Source: Pectobacterium betavasculorum
Lineage (GTDB): Bacteria > Pseudomonadota > Gammaproteobacteria > Enterobacterales > Enterobacteriaceae
Assembly: GCF_000749845.1 (NCBI RefSeq)
Contig: NZ_JQHM01000002.1
Coordinates: 372,001 to 436,000, forward strand
Length of the DNA: 64,000 nucleotides
Reading direction: 5' to 3'
Shown here: one piece after another, positions 53,841-63,754 of the stretch
How positions within the stretch are numbered: position 1 is the stretch's first letter
How the letters are laid out: every line of letters begins with the position of its first letter
Notes under the pieces: model-generated
The model's database searches: none
What the model was told of the DNA's origin: nothing
The model's input: only the letters and a program-made list of their open reading frames with translations
Position numbers and translations under genes: made by a program

Positions 53841-56105
53841 TTAGAAATCAATCGACATAGACAACTTCAACGAGCGCGGGTCGCCTTGATACAGATAGGC
53901 ACCGGAATCGTTGACTGACGACCAATATTTTTCATTCGTTACGTTTTCAACATTGGCTCGCCAGACCAGCGTGTGATCGTTCATCGGCATACTGTAGCGC
54001 GCGCCAAGATCTAATCGCGTCCACGGTTTGAGCTTCATAGTATTACTGTTATTCGCATACTGTGAACCGGAACGGATCGCCGTTCCCGACAGCGTTAGCC
54101 CCTCTACGGATTTGATATCATATTCTGACCCAAGAACCAGTTGATAGCGTGGCACGCCGACAACATCTTTACCATCGTTAGCGCCACCATCCGTTTTAAT
54201 CTGCTGTGCTGCAATCCATGTCGCACTACCGTTCAGCCGCAGGCCGAAGACCGGTTCACCAAATACATTAAGTTCCATCCCTCGATGGCGGCGCTCGCCA
54301 TAAAGACCGTATGCCATGGTCGAACGGTTCACTGTTTCGTATGGACGCTTGATTTCAAACAGCGCCAGCGACCCTCCAACCCTCTCATAATCAAACTTAA
54401 CCCCGATTTCATTTTGCTTAGCCACATAGATACCCGAGACGCCCCCACCATTAACTACAGGTACGCCATTAAAATCACGTGGGGCAGTTTGCCCCGGAGA
54501 AAGCGCTTCAATATGGTTGGCATACAGAGAAATATTTTCCCATGGCTTTACGACCAAGCCATAGGCTGGAGTCACTTTTGTACGATTAAAGGCGCTATTC
54601 CGTTCTTCAACACCCGCATAGGTATAATTACGCACCATAATTTCCTGACGGCGCAGACCCAGCGTTAATGCCACTTTATCATCCCATGCAGAGAGTGTAT
54701 CTGACACAGCTAAACCGCTACTTCTGACTCGAGCACGTACCTTTGGACTGCCCATATTCCCATCGCCAAACTGCGCCGACGGATAATTGATTTGAGTGGG
54801 TTGATAGATATTTGTGTTGTTGCCCGTAGACATATCCCAAGCTGTGCGGTTTTTTGCATAAACTCCTGAATAACCAATGTTTACTTTATGGGTGATAACG
54901 CCCGTATCGAATTGCCCACGGACACCTAATAGACCGGAAAACGTATCACGTATCAAAGGCACCCCCATACGCGATATTGTCGCATTGCCGTTGTTATCAG
55001 TAAGCCTTGGCGACCCATAATTTCCTGACTCATCCGCTCGACTGCTACCGATACCGGAATACAACGTCCAGTTGTCGGCAACATCATATTCACTGCGCCA
55101 CATACCGAAAGTCGTTTCCAGGTCAGTCGAGACCCATTTCTGACCATAATTTAATGTGGCATCCGGGGCAGAAGGGATTACTGTGGCGCTCCCAGTACCT
55201 ACTGCAATTCGCCCTCCGTGCACGGTCTGGTGCTGGTAGCCTGCATCCAATGAAGTACGGAAACGATCGCCGCGATAATCAAGGCCAACAGAGGCCATCG
55301 ACATACGGTCTTTTTGGTGGTGAATGGCGCTTTCTCCTTCGCGGTGCAACACATTGACACGTACACCAAACTCATCGTTATCACCAAAACGACGACCGAC
55401 ATCCACCCCACTACCAATCTTGTTTTTCGATTCATAGTCAACGGTCAAACGAGTGAGTGGATCATCTGTCGCATGCTTCGGTTCCACGTTTATCGAACCG
55501 CCTACGCCACTCCCAATCCCACTACCAGATACCCCGTTAACAAATGCACTGGCACCTTTAAAGACTTCTACACGTTCAACCATATTGGTCGACACCATCT
55601 GGCGCGGCATCACACCATACAGTCCTCCAAAGGTAATATCATCGCCATCCAGCGTAAAACCACGGATGCGATAGGTTTCCATAAAATTGCCAAAGCCTTT
55701 CAGAGTTTGAATAGAGGCATCGTTCTTCACGACATCAGCCAGCGTTTCCGCCTGCTGGGACAGGATCATCTTGTCGGTATAGCTAATCACGTTAAACGGC
55801 ACATCACGCGCATTCTGCTGCCCCAGAAAACCGAGACGTCCACCATTCGCAATTTGTCCATCCAGATAGGCGGGAACCAGATCGTCACCGCCTGCACGGA
55901 ACGTATTGCCTGGCTTAGCCACGACGGTCATCGTGTCGCCGCGAGTTTCATTTTCTGATGCAGAGGATGCAGTGGTGGGTTGTGCCGCTGTTGGCAGCTC
56001 TTCAGCCAACAGCGGCATGGCCATGCCGCCGCACAGAGCACCGATCAACACCGCCAGTTTCGTTGGCATACCCGTGATACGCTTTTTCAGAATGAATGCT
56101 TTCAT
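53841..56105 (-). CDS. TonB-dependent siderophore receptor (second)
   Basis: ATG 56105 follows GGGAAAGAG; the upstream frame would read through the Fur box and was rejected. The 754-residue protein has a signal peptide (LAVLIGALCGGMAMPLLA), a TonB box-like GDTMTVVA, plug signatures FNVISYTDKMILSQQAET and VEVFKGASAFVNG, and a barrel ending SMSIDF. It has no STN domain, so it is a plain transporter. It is similar in type to FcuA/ferrichrome receptors, but the ligand is not assigned. It stands alone under a Fur box. Confidence 0.92.
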   Translation of the reverse strand: MKAFILKKRITGMPTKLAVLIGALCGGMAMPLLAEELPTAAQPTTASSASENETRGDTMTVVAKPGNTFRAGGDDLVPAYLDGQIANGGRLGFLGQQNARDVPFNVISYTDKMILSQQAETLADVVKNDASIQTLKGFGNFMETYRIRGFTLDGDDITFGGLYGVMPRQMVSTNMVERVEVFKGASAFVNGVSGSGIGSGVGGSINVEPKHATDDPLTRLTVDYESKNKIGSGVDVGRRFGDNDEFGVRVNVLHREGESAIHHQKDRMSMASVGLDYRGDRFRTSLDAGYQHQTVHGGRIAVGTGSATVIPSAPDATLNYGQKWVSTDLETTFGMWRSEYDVADNWTLYSGIGSSRADESGNYGSPRLTDNNGNATISRMGVPLIRDTFSGLLGVRGQFDTGVITHKVNIGYSGVYAKNRTAWDMSTGNNTNIYQPTQINYPSAQFGDGNMGSPKVRARVRSSGLAVSDTLSAWDDKVALTLGLRRQEIMVRNYTYAGVEERNSAFNRTKVTPAYGLVVKPWENISLYANHIEALSPGQTAPRDFNGVPVVNGGGVSGIYVAKQNEIGVKFDYERVGGSLALFEIKRPYETVNRSTMAYGLYGERRHRGMELNVFGEPVFGLRLNGSATWIAAQQIKTDGGANDGKDVVGVPRYQLVLGSEYDIKSVEGLTLSGTAIRSGSQYANNSNTMKLKPWTRLDLGARYSMPMNDHTLVWRANVENVTNEKYWSSVNDSGAYLYQGDPRSLKLSMSIDF

Positions 56106-56123
56106 CTCTTTCCCAGAATTAAT

Positions 56124-56142
56124 AATAATGATTATTATTTTC
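56124..56142 (-). promoter_or_regulatory. Fur box of the second TonB receptor gene
   Basis: On the minus strand GAAAATAATAATCATTATT matches 16 of 19 bases of the Fur consensus. It lies 18 bases before the start codon at 56105 and is embedded in a run of AAT/ATT repeats (56119-56155), so overlapping Fur sites are likely. Confidence 0.8.
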
Positions 56143-56340
56143 ATTATTAATTATGAACTCAGCTTTTCATAAAACAAGTCAAAGAACATAACTTGTCGTG
56201 AATCACGGCGCTCGAACCTGGAAAATAGATAAAACAGTAGCGTGGCAGCACCATAGCAAGCGTGCGCTGATAAAGTAGAACACCGATATTACGCGCGGGT
56301 CAGCGCGTCTGTCGCTATAGGGGTCATAGGAAATAGCAGG

Positions 56341-56370
56341 GTCTGAATCCGCTGACTTGCGAATTCAGAC
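56341..56370. terminator. Hairpin downstream of deoD
   Basis: GTCTGAAT pairs with ATTCAGAC and CGC with GCG around TGACTT, 54 bases after the deoD stop. There is no good T tract. The rest of the 318 bp between the receptor start and deoD stop holds only the Fur box. Confidence 0.5.
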
Positions 56371-56423
56371 CTGCCTGGCAGCTACAGACAAACCGCCGAA
56401 TAGTATGCGTGGGTTAAATAATG

Positions 56424-57143
56424 TTACTCGTTATCGCCAAGCAGAACGGATTCCAGCGCGATCTCGATCATCTCATTGAACGTAGTCTGACGCTCTTCTG
56501 AGGTGGTTTGTGCACCAGTACGAATGTGGTCAGAAACGGTACAGATTGCCAGCGCTTTCGCACCGAACTCAGCCGCCACGCCATAGATACCGGCCGCTTC
56601 CATTTCCACACCCAGAATGCCGTATTTTTCCATCACGTCGAACATCTGTGGGTCTGGCGTGTAGAACAGATCGGCAGAGAAGATGTTACCCACGCGGACA
56701 GACACACCGTGTGCTTTAGCGGCATCAACGGCATTACGCACCATGTCGAAATCGGCAATCGCCGCATAGTCGTGATCTTTGAAGCGCAGTCGGTTCACTT
56801 TGGAATCCGTACAGGCGCCCATGCCGATCACCACGTCGCGCAGTTTGACGTCTTCACGTACCGCACCGCAGGAACCCACACGGATGATCTTCTTCACACC
56901 GAATTCGGTGATCAGCTCTTTCGCATAGATCGAGCAGGATGGAATACCCATACCGTGACCCATAACCGAAATTTTACGGCCTTTATACGTACCGGTGAAA
57001 CCCAGCATGCCACGCACGTTGTTCACTTCGCGGGCATTTTCCAGAAAGGTTTCTGCAATGAACTTAGCACGCAGCGGGTCGCCGGGCATCAGTACAACGT
57101 CCGCAAAATCACCCATTTCTGCATTAATATGTGGCGTAGCCAT
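56424..57143 (-). CDS. deoD: Purine-nucleoside phosphorylase DeoD
   Basis: The 239-residue enzyme begins [20 protein letters not shown] with the phosphate-binding [11 protein letters not shown] and the active-site segment [17 protein letters not shown] (about 203-219). The hexameric type cleaves purine (deoxy)nucleosides. It is the last gene of the deo operon. Confidence 0.97.
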   Translation of the reverse strand: MATPHINAEMGDFADVVLMPGDPLRAKFIAETFLENAREVNNVRGMLGFTGTYKGRKISVMGHGMGIPSCSIYAKELITEFGVKKIIRVGSCGAVREDVKLRDVVIGMGACTDSKVNRLRFKDHDYAAIADFDMVRNAVDAAKAHGVSVRVGNIFSADLFYTPDPQMFDVMEKYGILGVEMEAAGIYGVAAEFGAKALAICTVSDHIRTGAQTTSEERQTTFNEMIEIALESVLLGDNE

Positions 57144-57186
57144 GCGTTTATTCCTTAATTAATCAAGTTTCACTAAAACGGTGTTT

Positions 57187-58410
57187 TTACAGTATCGATT
57201 TGCCGTAGTCCATAGGCGATAGGCCAAAGTAGGCTGCAACCGTCTGCCCAATATCGGCGAAGGTTTCACGGTGACCGTATGAGCCCGGCTTCACTTTCGG
57301 TCCATAGATCAACACCGGTACGTTTTCGCGGGTATGATCGGTGCCATGCCAGCTGGGGTCACAGCCATGGTCGGCAGTCAGAATCAGGATGTCATCGCCT
57401 TTCACGCGGGACATTAACTCGGGTAAACGGCGATCGAACAGCTCCAGCGCGGCCGCATAGCCTGGAATATCGCGGCGGTGACCGTAGGCAGAGTCGAAAT
57501 CCACAAAGTTGGTAAACACGATCGTGTTGTCGCCCGCGCTATCCATCTCTTTCAACGTGGCGTCAAACAGTGCATCAATGCCGGTCGCCTTCACTTTCTT
57601 CGTGATACCGACTTGCGCATAGATATCCGCAATTTTACCGACGGAAACCACTTCACCGCCCTTTTCATCCACCAGCTTTTTCAGGATGGTCGGCGCTGGC
57701 GGTTCAACGGCCAGATCGTGACGGTTGCCAGTACGTTCGAAGTTACCGGGTTTATCGCCGATAAATGGACGCGCGATCACTCGCCCAATGTTGTAATCCC
57801 CTTCAGTCAGCTCTTCGCGAGCAATTTCACACAGCTCATACAGCTTATCCAAGCCGAATGTTTCTTCATGGCAGGCAATCTGGAACACCGAATCCGCAGA
57901 AGTGTAAAAAATCGGCTTGCCGGTTTTCATGTGTTCTTCAGCCAATTGATCCAGAATCACCGTACCGGAAGAGTGACAGTTGCCCAGATAGCCCGGCAGA
58001 TTGGCGCGTTTCACCAGTTTATCCAGCAGTTCCTGCGGAAAACTGTTTTCTTCATCTTTAAAATAGCCCCAGTCGAACAGGACAGGTACGCCAGCAATTT
58101 CCCAGTGACCAGACGGCGTATCTTTACCCGAAGAAATTTCACTGGCGTGCGCATAAGCACCGATAATGTCTGCATTTTCATCCAGCCCAGCCGGGAACGT
58201 TCCCGTTGAGGCCTCAGCGGCTTTACCTAGCCCCAAACGGCTCAGATTAGGCAAATGCAGCGCGCCGCTGCGCCCTTTATCCGCCGTACCTGCCGCACAC
58301 GCCTGAGCGATATGGCCCAGCGTATCCGAACCCACATCACCAAAGCGTTCTGCATCAGCACTGCTACCGATCCCAAACGAGTCGAGAACCATAATATATG
58401 CACGTTTCAT
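57187..58410 (-). CDS. deoB: Phosphopentomutase
   Basis: The 407-residue metalloenzyme begins [20 protein letters not shown] (metal aspartate). It contains [12 protein letters not shown] with the phosphorylatable threonine (about 97) and [20 protein letters not shown] near the end with metal ligands. It interconverts ribose/deoxyribose 1- and 5-phosphates. It lies between deoA and deoD. Confidence 0.97.
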   Translation of the reverse strand: MKRAYIMVLDSFGIGSSADAERFGDVGSDTLGHIAQACAAGTADKGRSGALHLPNLSRLGLGKAAEASTGTFPAGLDENADIIGAYAHASEISSGKDTPSGHWEIAGVPVLFDWGYFKDEENSFPQELLDKLVKRANLPGYLGNCHSSGTVILDQLAEEHMKTGKPIFYTSADSVFQIACHEETFGLDKLYELCEIAREELTEGDYNIGRVIARPFIGDKPGNFERTGNRHDLAVEPPAPTILKKLVDEKGGEVVSVGKIADIYAQVGITKKVKATGIDALFDATLKEMDSAGDNTIVFTNFVDFDSAYGHRRDIPGYAAALELFDRRLPELMSRVKGDDILILTADHGCDPSWHGTDHTRENVPVLIYGPKVKPGSYGHRETFADIGQTVAAYFGLSPMDYGKSIL

Positions 58411-58504
58411 TCTTTCTCTCCTGCGCTGTTATGCGCTCACGCCCTGCCTACCGGCAAGGGAAAATCAATTCAATTCAAGGCAACCCATCGCCAACCCTGC
58501 GCGA

Positions 58505-59833
58505 TCACGCTTCCGCACTCACCCGACGATAGACCATCGGGGTCTTTTCTGGTGCCGTGTCGCCCAGTTGGATCGCAGCTCGGACCTCATTCGCCGCCTG
58601 CTGCCACTGCGCTTCCGTATTGGCGTGGATCACCGCCAGCGGGCGCTGCGCGTCAACGCGCTCACCCAGGCTAATCATGCTATCCAGACCGACACTGTAA
58701 TCGATCGTATCCGAGGCCTGACGGCGTCCACCACCCAGCGACACGACCGCCATGCCTAACGCACGGGTATCCATCGCGGTCACAATGCCTTCACGCGTCG
58801 CGAACACTGGCTTACTTAACGTCGCTACCGGCAGGTAACGATCGTAGTGTTCAACAAAATCGCCCGGTCCACGCTGTGCGGCAACCATGCGGCCAAAGAC
58901 GTCGGCAGCTTTGCCGTTATCCAACACCGCCTGCAAACGTGAATGCGCGTCGTCCGCCGAGCTTGCCAGTCCGCCCGCCAGCAGCATCTCGCCACATAGC
59001 GCCATAGTAACATCATACAAGCGTGGATTGCGGCTCTCTCCCGTCAGGAAACGCACGGCTTCCCGCACTTCCAATGCGTTACCCGCGCTGGAGGCCAGCA
59101 CCTGATTCATATCTGTCAGTAATGCGCTGGTGCGGCATCCTGCGTTATTCGCCACGCTGACAATTGCCTGCGCCAGCTGTTCGGACAGTTCATAGGTCGG
59201 CATAAACGCCCCTGACCCCACTTTAACGTCCATCACTAACGCATCCAGCCCTTCGGCCAGCTTCTTCGCCAGAATCGACGCGGTGATCAGCGGGATCGAA
59301 TCGACCGTAGCGGTAATATCACGCGTGGCGTAAAAGCGTTTATCCGCCGGAGCCAGCGATGAAGTCTGCCCAATAATCGCGACGCCAACCTGCTGGATAA
59401 TGCGACGAAAATGGTCATCGTTCGGGAAAATATCCAGTCCCGGAATCGATTCGAGCTTATCCAGCGTGCCGCCGGTATGCCCCAACCCGCGCCCGGAGAT
59501 CATCGGGACGTAGCCTCCACAGGCGGCAACCATCGGCCCCAGCATCAGCGAGGTGACATCCCCTACGCCGCCGGTAGAATGTTTGTCCACCAGCGGACCA
59601 TTCAGGTTCAGACTCTTCCAGTCCAGCACCGTACCAGAGTCACGCATCGCCAACGTTAGCGCAACACGCTCATCCATCGACATATCGTGAAAGTAAATGG
59701 TCATTGCCAGAGCAGCTATCTGACCTTCAGAGACAGTATTGTCACGAACTCCGTTGATAAAGAAGCGGATTTCTTCTTCGCTCAGAGTGTTTCCATCACG
59801 CTTCTTACGAATAATTTCTTGAATCAGAAACAA
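58505..59833 (-). CDS. deoA: Thymidine phosphorylase
   Basis: The 442-residue enzyme starts with TTG at 59833 behind AGGAGTACAGACC, as E. coli deoA also uses [20 protein letters not shown] (about 83-99) is the pyrimidine phosphorylase signature. It yields deoxyribose-1-phosphate from thymidine. It follows a truncated deoC by 113 bp. Confidence 0.96.
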   Translation of the reverse strand: MFLIQEIIRKKRDGNTLSEEEIRFFINGVRDNTVSEGQIAALAMTIYFHDMSMDERVALTLAMRDSGTVLDWKSLNLNGPLVDKHSTGGVGDVTSLMLGPMVAACGGYVPMISGRGLGHTGGTLDKLESIPGLDIFPNDDHFRRIIQQVGVAIIGQTSSLAPADKRFYATRDITATVDSIPLITASILAKKLAEGLDALVMDVKVGSGAFMPTYELSEQLAQAIVSVANNAGCRTSALLTDMNQVLASSAGNALEVREAVRFLTGESRNPRLYDVTMALCGEMLLAGGLASSADDAHSRLQAVLDNGKAADVFGRMVAAQRGPGDFVEHYDRYLPVATLSKPVFATREGIVTAMDTRALGMAVVSLGGGRRQASDTIDYSVGLDSMISLGERVDAQRPLAVIHANTEAQWQQAANEVRAAIQLGDTAPEKTPMVYRRVSAEA

Positions 59834-59946
59834 GGTCTGTACTCCTGATGAATTCTGACATGCCTCAGCAGCCTAGTGCTGTGAGCGCATTTGCTGTTGT
59901 GAACCCATGCAGTCCTAAACAGAATGCCGTCATGAACAACATGTTT

Positions 59947-60216
59947 TCACCAATAAATAGTGCGCCGTGTGCGCGTGATTAGTAGTTGCCCTGTGGGGCC
60001 GCTGCGCGTGGCCGAGCGTTGTAGCAGGCTCGCCAGCAAACTGGATGCGCCAAAGCGAAAATGCTGCGTATTCGCCCATTCAGCACCCATGATATCGTCC
60101 GCCAGTTGCAGATAGATGGCGGGGTTTCTTACCCACGTAGGATCTTTTTCGCCAGAGGCAATAAACGTGGTTAACCCCATCAGCGCGCGTTGCGCGGCTG
60201 TGGTCAGCTTGGTCAT
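59947..60216 (-). pseudogene. deoC: Internally deleted deoC (deoxyribose-phosphate aldolase remnant, 89 codons)
   Basis: The frame from ATG 60216 (GGAGAG upstream) resembles both ends of DeoC. It opens [18 protein letters not shown] (E. coli [20 protein letters not shown]). It then jumps to [19 protein letters not shown] and [12 protein letters not shown], which match the E. coli C-terminus ([20 protein letters not shown] then [11 protein letters not shown]). About 170 residues between are missing, including the Schiff-base lysine in KTSTGK and the other catalytic residues. The last 22 residues are also unlike DeoC. It occupies deoC's normal place, first in the deo operon. Aldolase activity is not possible; another deoC may exist elsewhere. 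Confidence 0.75.
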
Positions 60217-60450
60217 ACAACTCTCCAACTCGTCAGCCGGTCTAACCGGCCCTGAACATTAACTGGTGCAAAACCAGCACGTTTGGCGAGCGGACTTGGT
60301 TCCTTGAAGATAGCGCTCAGGAGAAACAACCTGTAGCGGCACCGAGATCCTTCTCACCGCAGTCAACCTTCCTCTACCCTTCATCCTGTGATTATTTCAA
60401 CACCGAAAGAACGATATCGAAAGAAACGCTTTATACACGTGGACATATCA
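60217..60450 (-). other. Long leader of the deo operon
   Basis: About 230 bases lie between the inferred start of transcription and the deoC remnant. Several short hairpins are visible, for example GCCGGT/ACCGGC (60236-60250) and CTGGT/ACCAG around 60261-60275. No riboswitch class was recognised and no open frame is convincing. Confidence 0.35.
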
Positions 60451-60480
60451 GATATTTGAACACGCCATGCCCGACTATTT

Positions 60481-60552
60481 TGTGCATTCATTCACACTTG
60501 ATGTAAGAGAAATGCAATAGATAATAATTATATGTGATTTCCATCACACATA
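60481..60552 (-). promoter_or_regulatory. deoP2-like control region: two CRP sites with a CytR-like motif between
   Basis: TGTGATTTCCATCACA (60533-60548) is a perfect CRP core within a longer palindrome. TGTGCATTCATTCACA (60481-60496) differs by one consensus base. Their centres are 52 bp apart, like CRP-1 and CRP-2 of E. coli deoP2. Between them ATTGCATT (minus strand, near 60515) resembles a CytR half-site. CRP would activate and CytR repress the deo operon. Confidence 0.75.
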
Positions 60553-60749
60553 TTACCCCAGGTAAAGTTCATCCGATAAATTCAAGAGTGACAACCTTGT
60601 CGGCCAAACGATCTATTTGAATCGGGAAAAAGAGGGTTCCGACCATGAGCAACTTGCGAGTTGCAAAGCGCCTGCTATAGGTCGGTATATGTAATAAGCA
60701 TAGCGGCTTCTCCCTAAGTACAGGGGGAAACCGCGGCAGAACAGGAAAA

Positions 60750-62228
60750 TTATTTCCCTTTGGAAGGTTTGCGATAGTCCAGCGCGGGTTTGCGGTCACC
60801 CAGTAGCGGTTTATAGTGGAAATTCTCTCCACGACTTTTATCGAACTCAGCTTTTGCTTGTTGAATTAATGCAGGATCGCTCAGCAGCTTAGCCCCCGTG
60901 ACAGCCAGCGTTTTTGCCGCAACGTCCATGCCTTTATAGCCAATCGCCATACCGCCGGATGCCACCGCCTGCCAGCTGTGCGCCGGTACACCAGGTACCC
61001 AGGTCGCGGTTCCTAAGCCAACCGTCGGCACTACCCAACTGACATCACCTACATCGGTAGACGCATATCCCGTTTCGCCAAAATGGTACGGTGCGATGTC
61101 AGCGGCACTGGAAAGCGGCGGCAGTTTGGATTGATCCAACGTTTTCTGTAACGCGGTGGCAAAATCCGTATCCGCCCTATCCCACTTCGGTGCACCAACG
61201 CTTCTGAGGCTGTCATCCATCACTTTTCCCAACACGTTGTTCGGCAACAGGCTGTACACACCGCCGAGAATTTCAAATTCGTAACGCGTTTCGGTTCCCA
61301 GCGCTGCACCTTCCGCCGCTTTGCGAATGCGATCGGTCACGCTGGCGACTACTGCGGGATCGGGGTGACGCACGTAGTAATACACTTCAGCGAAATCCGG
61401 CACCACGTTCGGCGCTTTGCCACCATCGGTAATCACATAGTGAATGCGCGTTTCCTGCGGCACATGTTCACGCATCGCGTTCACCATAAAATTCAGCGCT
61501 TCTACACCGTCCAATGCTGAACGTCCTTTGTCTGGCGCCATCGCCGCATGAGCAGAACGGCCATAGAAACGGAACTTACCGTTCACGTTCGCCAGCGAAT
61601 AGTCTTGCGAGGCTGAGTTTTCATCGCCGGGATGCCAGTGCAGCATCACGTCCACATCCTTAAACAACCCTTCCCGTGTCATATAGACTTTACCGGAACC
61701 ACCTTCTTCAGCAGGCGTGCCGTAAACCCGAATTTGACCAGGCTTACCCGTCGCCTCCAACCACTGTTTTAGCGCAATGGCGGCACCCACCGATCCCGCA
61801 CCAAACAGGTGATGTCCGCAGGCATGCCCCGCCTCAATACCGGCCACGGGCGAACGTTCCGGCGTAGCGGCCTGAGAGAACCCCGGTAGTGCATCCATCT
61901 CAGCCAGAATACCGATAACCGGCCCACCAGATTTCCCTGCTGTCGCCACAAATGCGGTCGGAATCCCTGCGACACCCGCTTCGACGCTGAACCCTGCCGC
62001 TTTCAGCTCATCCTGTAACAGCCGGGACGTGTTGGTTTCCAAATAGCCCAGCTCAGGCTTCGACCATATCTGCTGGGCAACAGTCGTCATCTGATTAGAG
62101 TAATTCGCGACGGCATTAACTATGGTTTCCCGATCCTTCTCAGCCAGTTCAGCGGCATAGCCCAGTGAAAGGAAGCAAGAAGATAACGCCACGGCCAACG
62201 CAGGCGGTATATATCGTTTCAGTGTCAT
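60750..62228 (-). CDS. Periplasmic M20-family amidohydrolase (AbgB-like)
   Basis: The 492-residue protein has a signal peptide (ALAVALSSCFLSLGYAA), so it is exported. Metal-site motifs are GILAEMDALPG (about 104-114) and GHACGHHLFGAGSVGA (about 133-148), then GTPAEEGGSGKVYM (about 169-182). The family includes aminobenzoyl-glutamate and amino-acid-amide hydrolases. AbgB itself is cytoplasmic, so a secreted form may act on different N-acyl amino acids or peptides. It stands alone, with unusual tandem repeats upstream. Confidence 0.82.
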   Translation of the reverse strand: MTLKRYIPPALAVALSSCFLSLGYAAELAEKDRETIVNAVANYSNQMTTVAQQIWSKPELGYLETNTSRLLQDELKAAGFSVEAGVAGIPTAFVATAGKSGGPVIGILAEMDALPGFSQAATPERSPVAGIEAGHACGHHLFGAGSVGAAIALKQWLEATGKPGQIRVYGTPAEEGGSGKVYMTREGLFKDVDVMLHWHPGDENSASQDYSLANVNGKFRFYGRSAHAAMAPDKGRSALDGVEALNFMVNAMREHVPQETRIHYVITDGGKAPNVVPDFAEVYYYVRHPDPAVVASVTDRIRKAAEGAALGTETRYEFEILGGVYSLLPNNVLGKVMDDSLRSVGAPKWDRADTDFATALQKTLDQSKLPPLSSAADIAPYHFGETGYASTDVGDVSWVVPTVGLGTATWVPGVPAHSWQAVASGGMAIGYKGMDVAAKTLAVTGAKLLSDPALIQQAKAEFDKSRGENFHYKPLLGDRKPALDYRKPSKGK

Positions 62229-62300
62229 ACGCTTTTCCCTATCGGTAAAAGAAATGCCCGTTGTGAGTAACGGCTATTAATATGATGCGGTACCTGTTCT

Positions 62301-62348
62301 TTGAAATGTTAATTGTTTGAAATACAATTAGTGTGAAGTACTAATTAT
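62301..62348. repeat. Three tandem 16-bp repeats upstream of the amidohydrolase gene
   Basis: TTGAAATGTTAATTGT, TTGAAATACAATTAGT and GTGAAGTACTAATTAT follow each other without gaps. Overlapping inverted repeats arise from them: AATTGT/ACAATT (centre 62320) and AATTAGT/ACTAATT (centre 62336), each with a 7-bp spacer. The array lies 73 bp before ATG 62228 on the minus strand and 50 bp before yhbQ on the plus strand. It looks like an operator array. Confidence 0.6.
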
Positions 62349-62398
62349 GTTTAGCTGTGCCGAGCCACTTTTTCAAAAAATAATCCACAGACAAAGCC

Positions 62399-62710
62399 AT
62401 GACTGAACACGCCGAACACTCTCGCTGGTATCTGTACATGCTGCGCACGGTTAATGGGGCGCTGTATACCGGTATCACGACGGATGTCAGCCGCCGCCTG
62501 AATCAACATCAAGCCGGAAAAGGGGCAAAAGCACTGCGGGGGAAAGGGGAGTTGACGCTGGTGTTTCACTGTCTGGTGGGCAATCGTTCAAACGCACTCA
62601 AGCTGGAATATCGTATTAAGCAGTTGAGCAAAAACCAAAAAGAAAAGCTGGTACAAGACCAGCCTCAGATGATTTGTATTGATACGCTGTCGACTAGAGA
62701 AAGCGGTTAA
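62399..62710 (+). CDS. yhbQ: GIY-YIG nuclease-fold protein YhbQ
   Basis: The 103-residue protein has the GIY-YIG core as [20 protein letters not shown] (about 10-29), RRLNQHQAG and [11 protein letters not shown]. Small UPF0213 members such as YhbQ are reported to nick or bind DNA, and their physiological role is uncertain. Its 3' end overlaps the convergent yhbS gene by 17 bases. Confidence 0.9.
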   Translation: MTEHAEHSRWYLYMLRTVNGALYTGITTDVSRRLNQHQAGKGAKALRGKGELTLVFHCLVGNRSNALKLEYRIKQLSKNQKEKLVQDQPQMICIDTLSTRESG

Positions 62711-63236
62711 ACGGTTCGGCGTATTCAACCAGCCCGATCGCATCTTCAAATCCACTTTCGCCTTCAGGCGACTCTTCACCGACAACCTGATTGTCTGCCA
62801 GTGGGTAGACCTGAAAAGTCGATTCGCTGTCCGGCCAGCGAGAATGCAACTGGTGCTCTGTAGCCGGAACGAAACCAAAGCGGGAATAGTAAGCAGGCTC
62901 ACCCAGCACGACGACGGCGGTATAGCTAAATTCATTCAGCGCATCCAGCCCTTCGTAGACCAACTTCTCCCCCACGCCTTGTCGGCGCAGACTGTCGTCT
63001 ACCGCCAATGGCGCAAGCGCCACCCACTGCCGATCCTCACCTTCGATCAGCACCGGGCTGAATGCAGCATAGCCCACCACGCCACCTTCATCGTCGGTTG
63101 CCACGACGCCGAGCGTCAATAAGCCGTCTTCACGCAGTTGATGTACTAGATCCGCTTCTGCTCCCGTAGGAAAAGAACGGCGCAATAAGCTGTCGATCCC
63201 TGCCGCGTCAACCGGAATTTCCACCCGAACTAGCAT
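62694..63236 (-). CDS. yhbS: GNAT-family acetyltransferase YhbS
   Basis: The 180-residue protein has the acetyl-CoA site [20 protein letters not shown] (about 74-93) and the later [15 protein letters not shown] typical of YhbS. The substrate is not known to me. It overlaps ubiT by seven bases at its start. Confidence 0.9.
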   Translation of the reverse strand: MLVRVEIPVDAAGIDSLLRRSFPTGAEADLVHQLREDGLLTLGVVATDDEGGVVGYAAFSPVLIEGEDRQWVALAPLAVDDSLRRQGVGEKLVYEGLDALNEFSYTAVVVLGEPAYYSRFGFVPATEHQLHSRWPDSESTFQVYPLADNQVVGEESPEGESGFEDAIGLVEYAEPFNRFL

Positions 63237-63754
63237 GATACTGGCGCGTGATTCGTTGTTTGCACTACGCCCTCCTGTAAGCCGGCCTCAACAAAGTTCG
63301 CCAGTTGCAACAGGCCAATGCGCAGCGGCGCAGGCATAGCCTCCAGCTCAATAGCATCCATCAGGTTCTTCACATACAAACCTAATTCGGTGTCGCCCTC
63401 AATGCGCAGACGACGTTGGAAAAACAGCGAGTCGGGATCTTCTTTACGCGCGGCGATCAAAATCAGATCGTTTGCATCCGCACTGAAGCTGACATCCGGC
63501 ATCTCATCGTGGCTCACCACCAGCCGCCCCTCGCGCAGCGTCATAAACCACTGCAAACCGACATCACGAACCTCAATTTTCAGCCAGCGACTTTCGAGAA
63601 ATGCCAGATCGCCCTCTTCCAGCGCCTGACGGAACTGCCAGCCCAACATCTGTTCCAAAACCTGACGCTGTAGCGCAAAGGGGGTGAACTTGAGTGGCTT
63701 ACCTAATAAGCTCGGCCCCTGACGCACAATCTGCGCTCGTAGTTTTTCCAACAC
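63230..63754 (-). CDS. ubiT: Ubiquinone biosynthesis accessory factor UbiT (YhbT)
   Basis: The GTG at 63754, eight bases after GAGGAG, aligns with the E. coli start (MLDKLRSRIV; here MLEKLRAQIV). It gives 174 residues with an SCP2 lipid-binding domain (VSFSADANDLILIAARKEDP then LFFQRRLRIEGDTELGLYVK). UbiT works with UbiU and UbiV in oxygen-independent ubiquinone synthesis. The ATG-like longer frame to 63823 was rejected. In E. coli ubiU/ubiV are divergent, so they are expected just beyond the right edge. Confidence 0.9.
   Translation of the reverse strand: MLEKLRAQIVRQGPSLLGKPLKFTPFALQRQVLEQMLGWQFRQALEEGDLAFLESRWLKIEVRDVGLQWFMTLREGRLVVSHDEMPDVSFSADANDLILIAARKEDPDSLFFQRRLRIEGDTELGLYVKNLMDAIELEAMPAPLRIGLLQLANFVEAGLQEGVVQTTNHAPVSC

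Noticed and set aside
56119-56155. AAT/ATT run considered as a simple-sequence phase-variation tract
   Set aside because: It is better explained as overlapping Fur-box sequence in front of a TonB receptor gene.
60569-60832. Minus-strand frame overlapping the amidohydrolase 3' end
   Set aside because: It overlaps the real gene in another frame and has no recognisable product.
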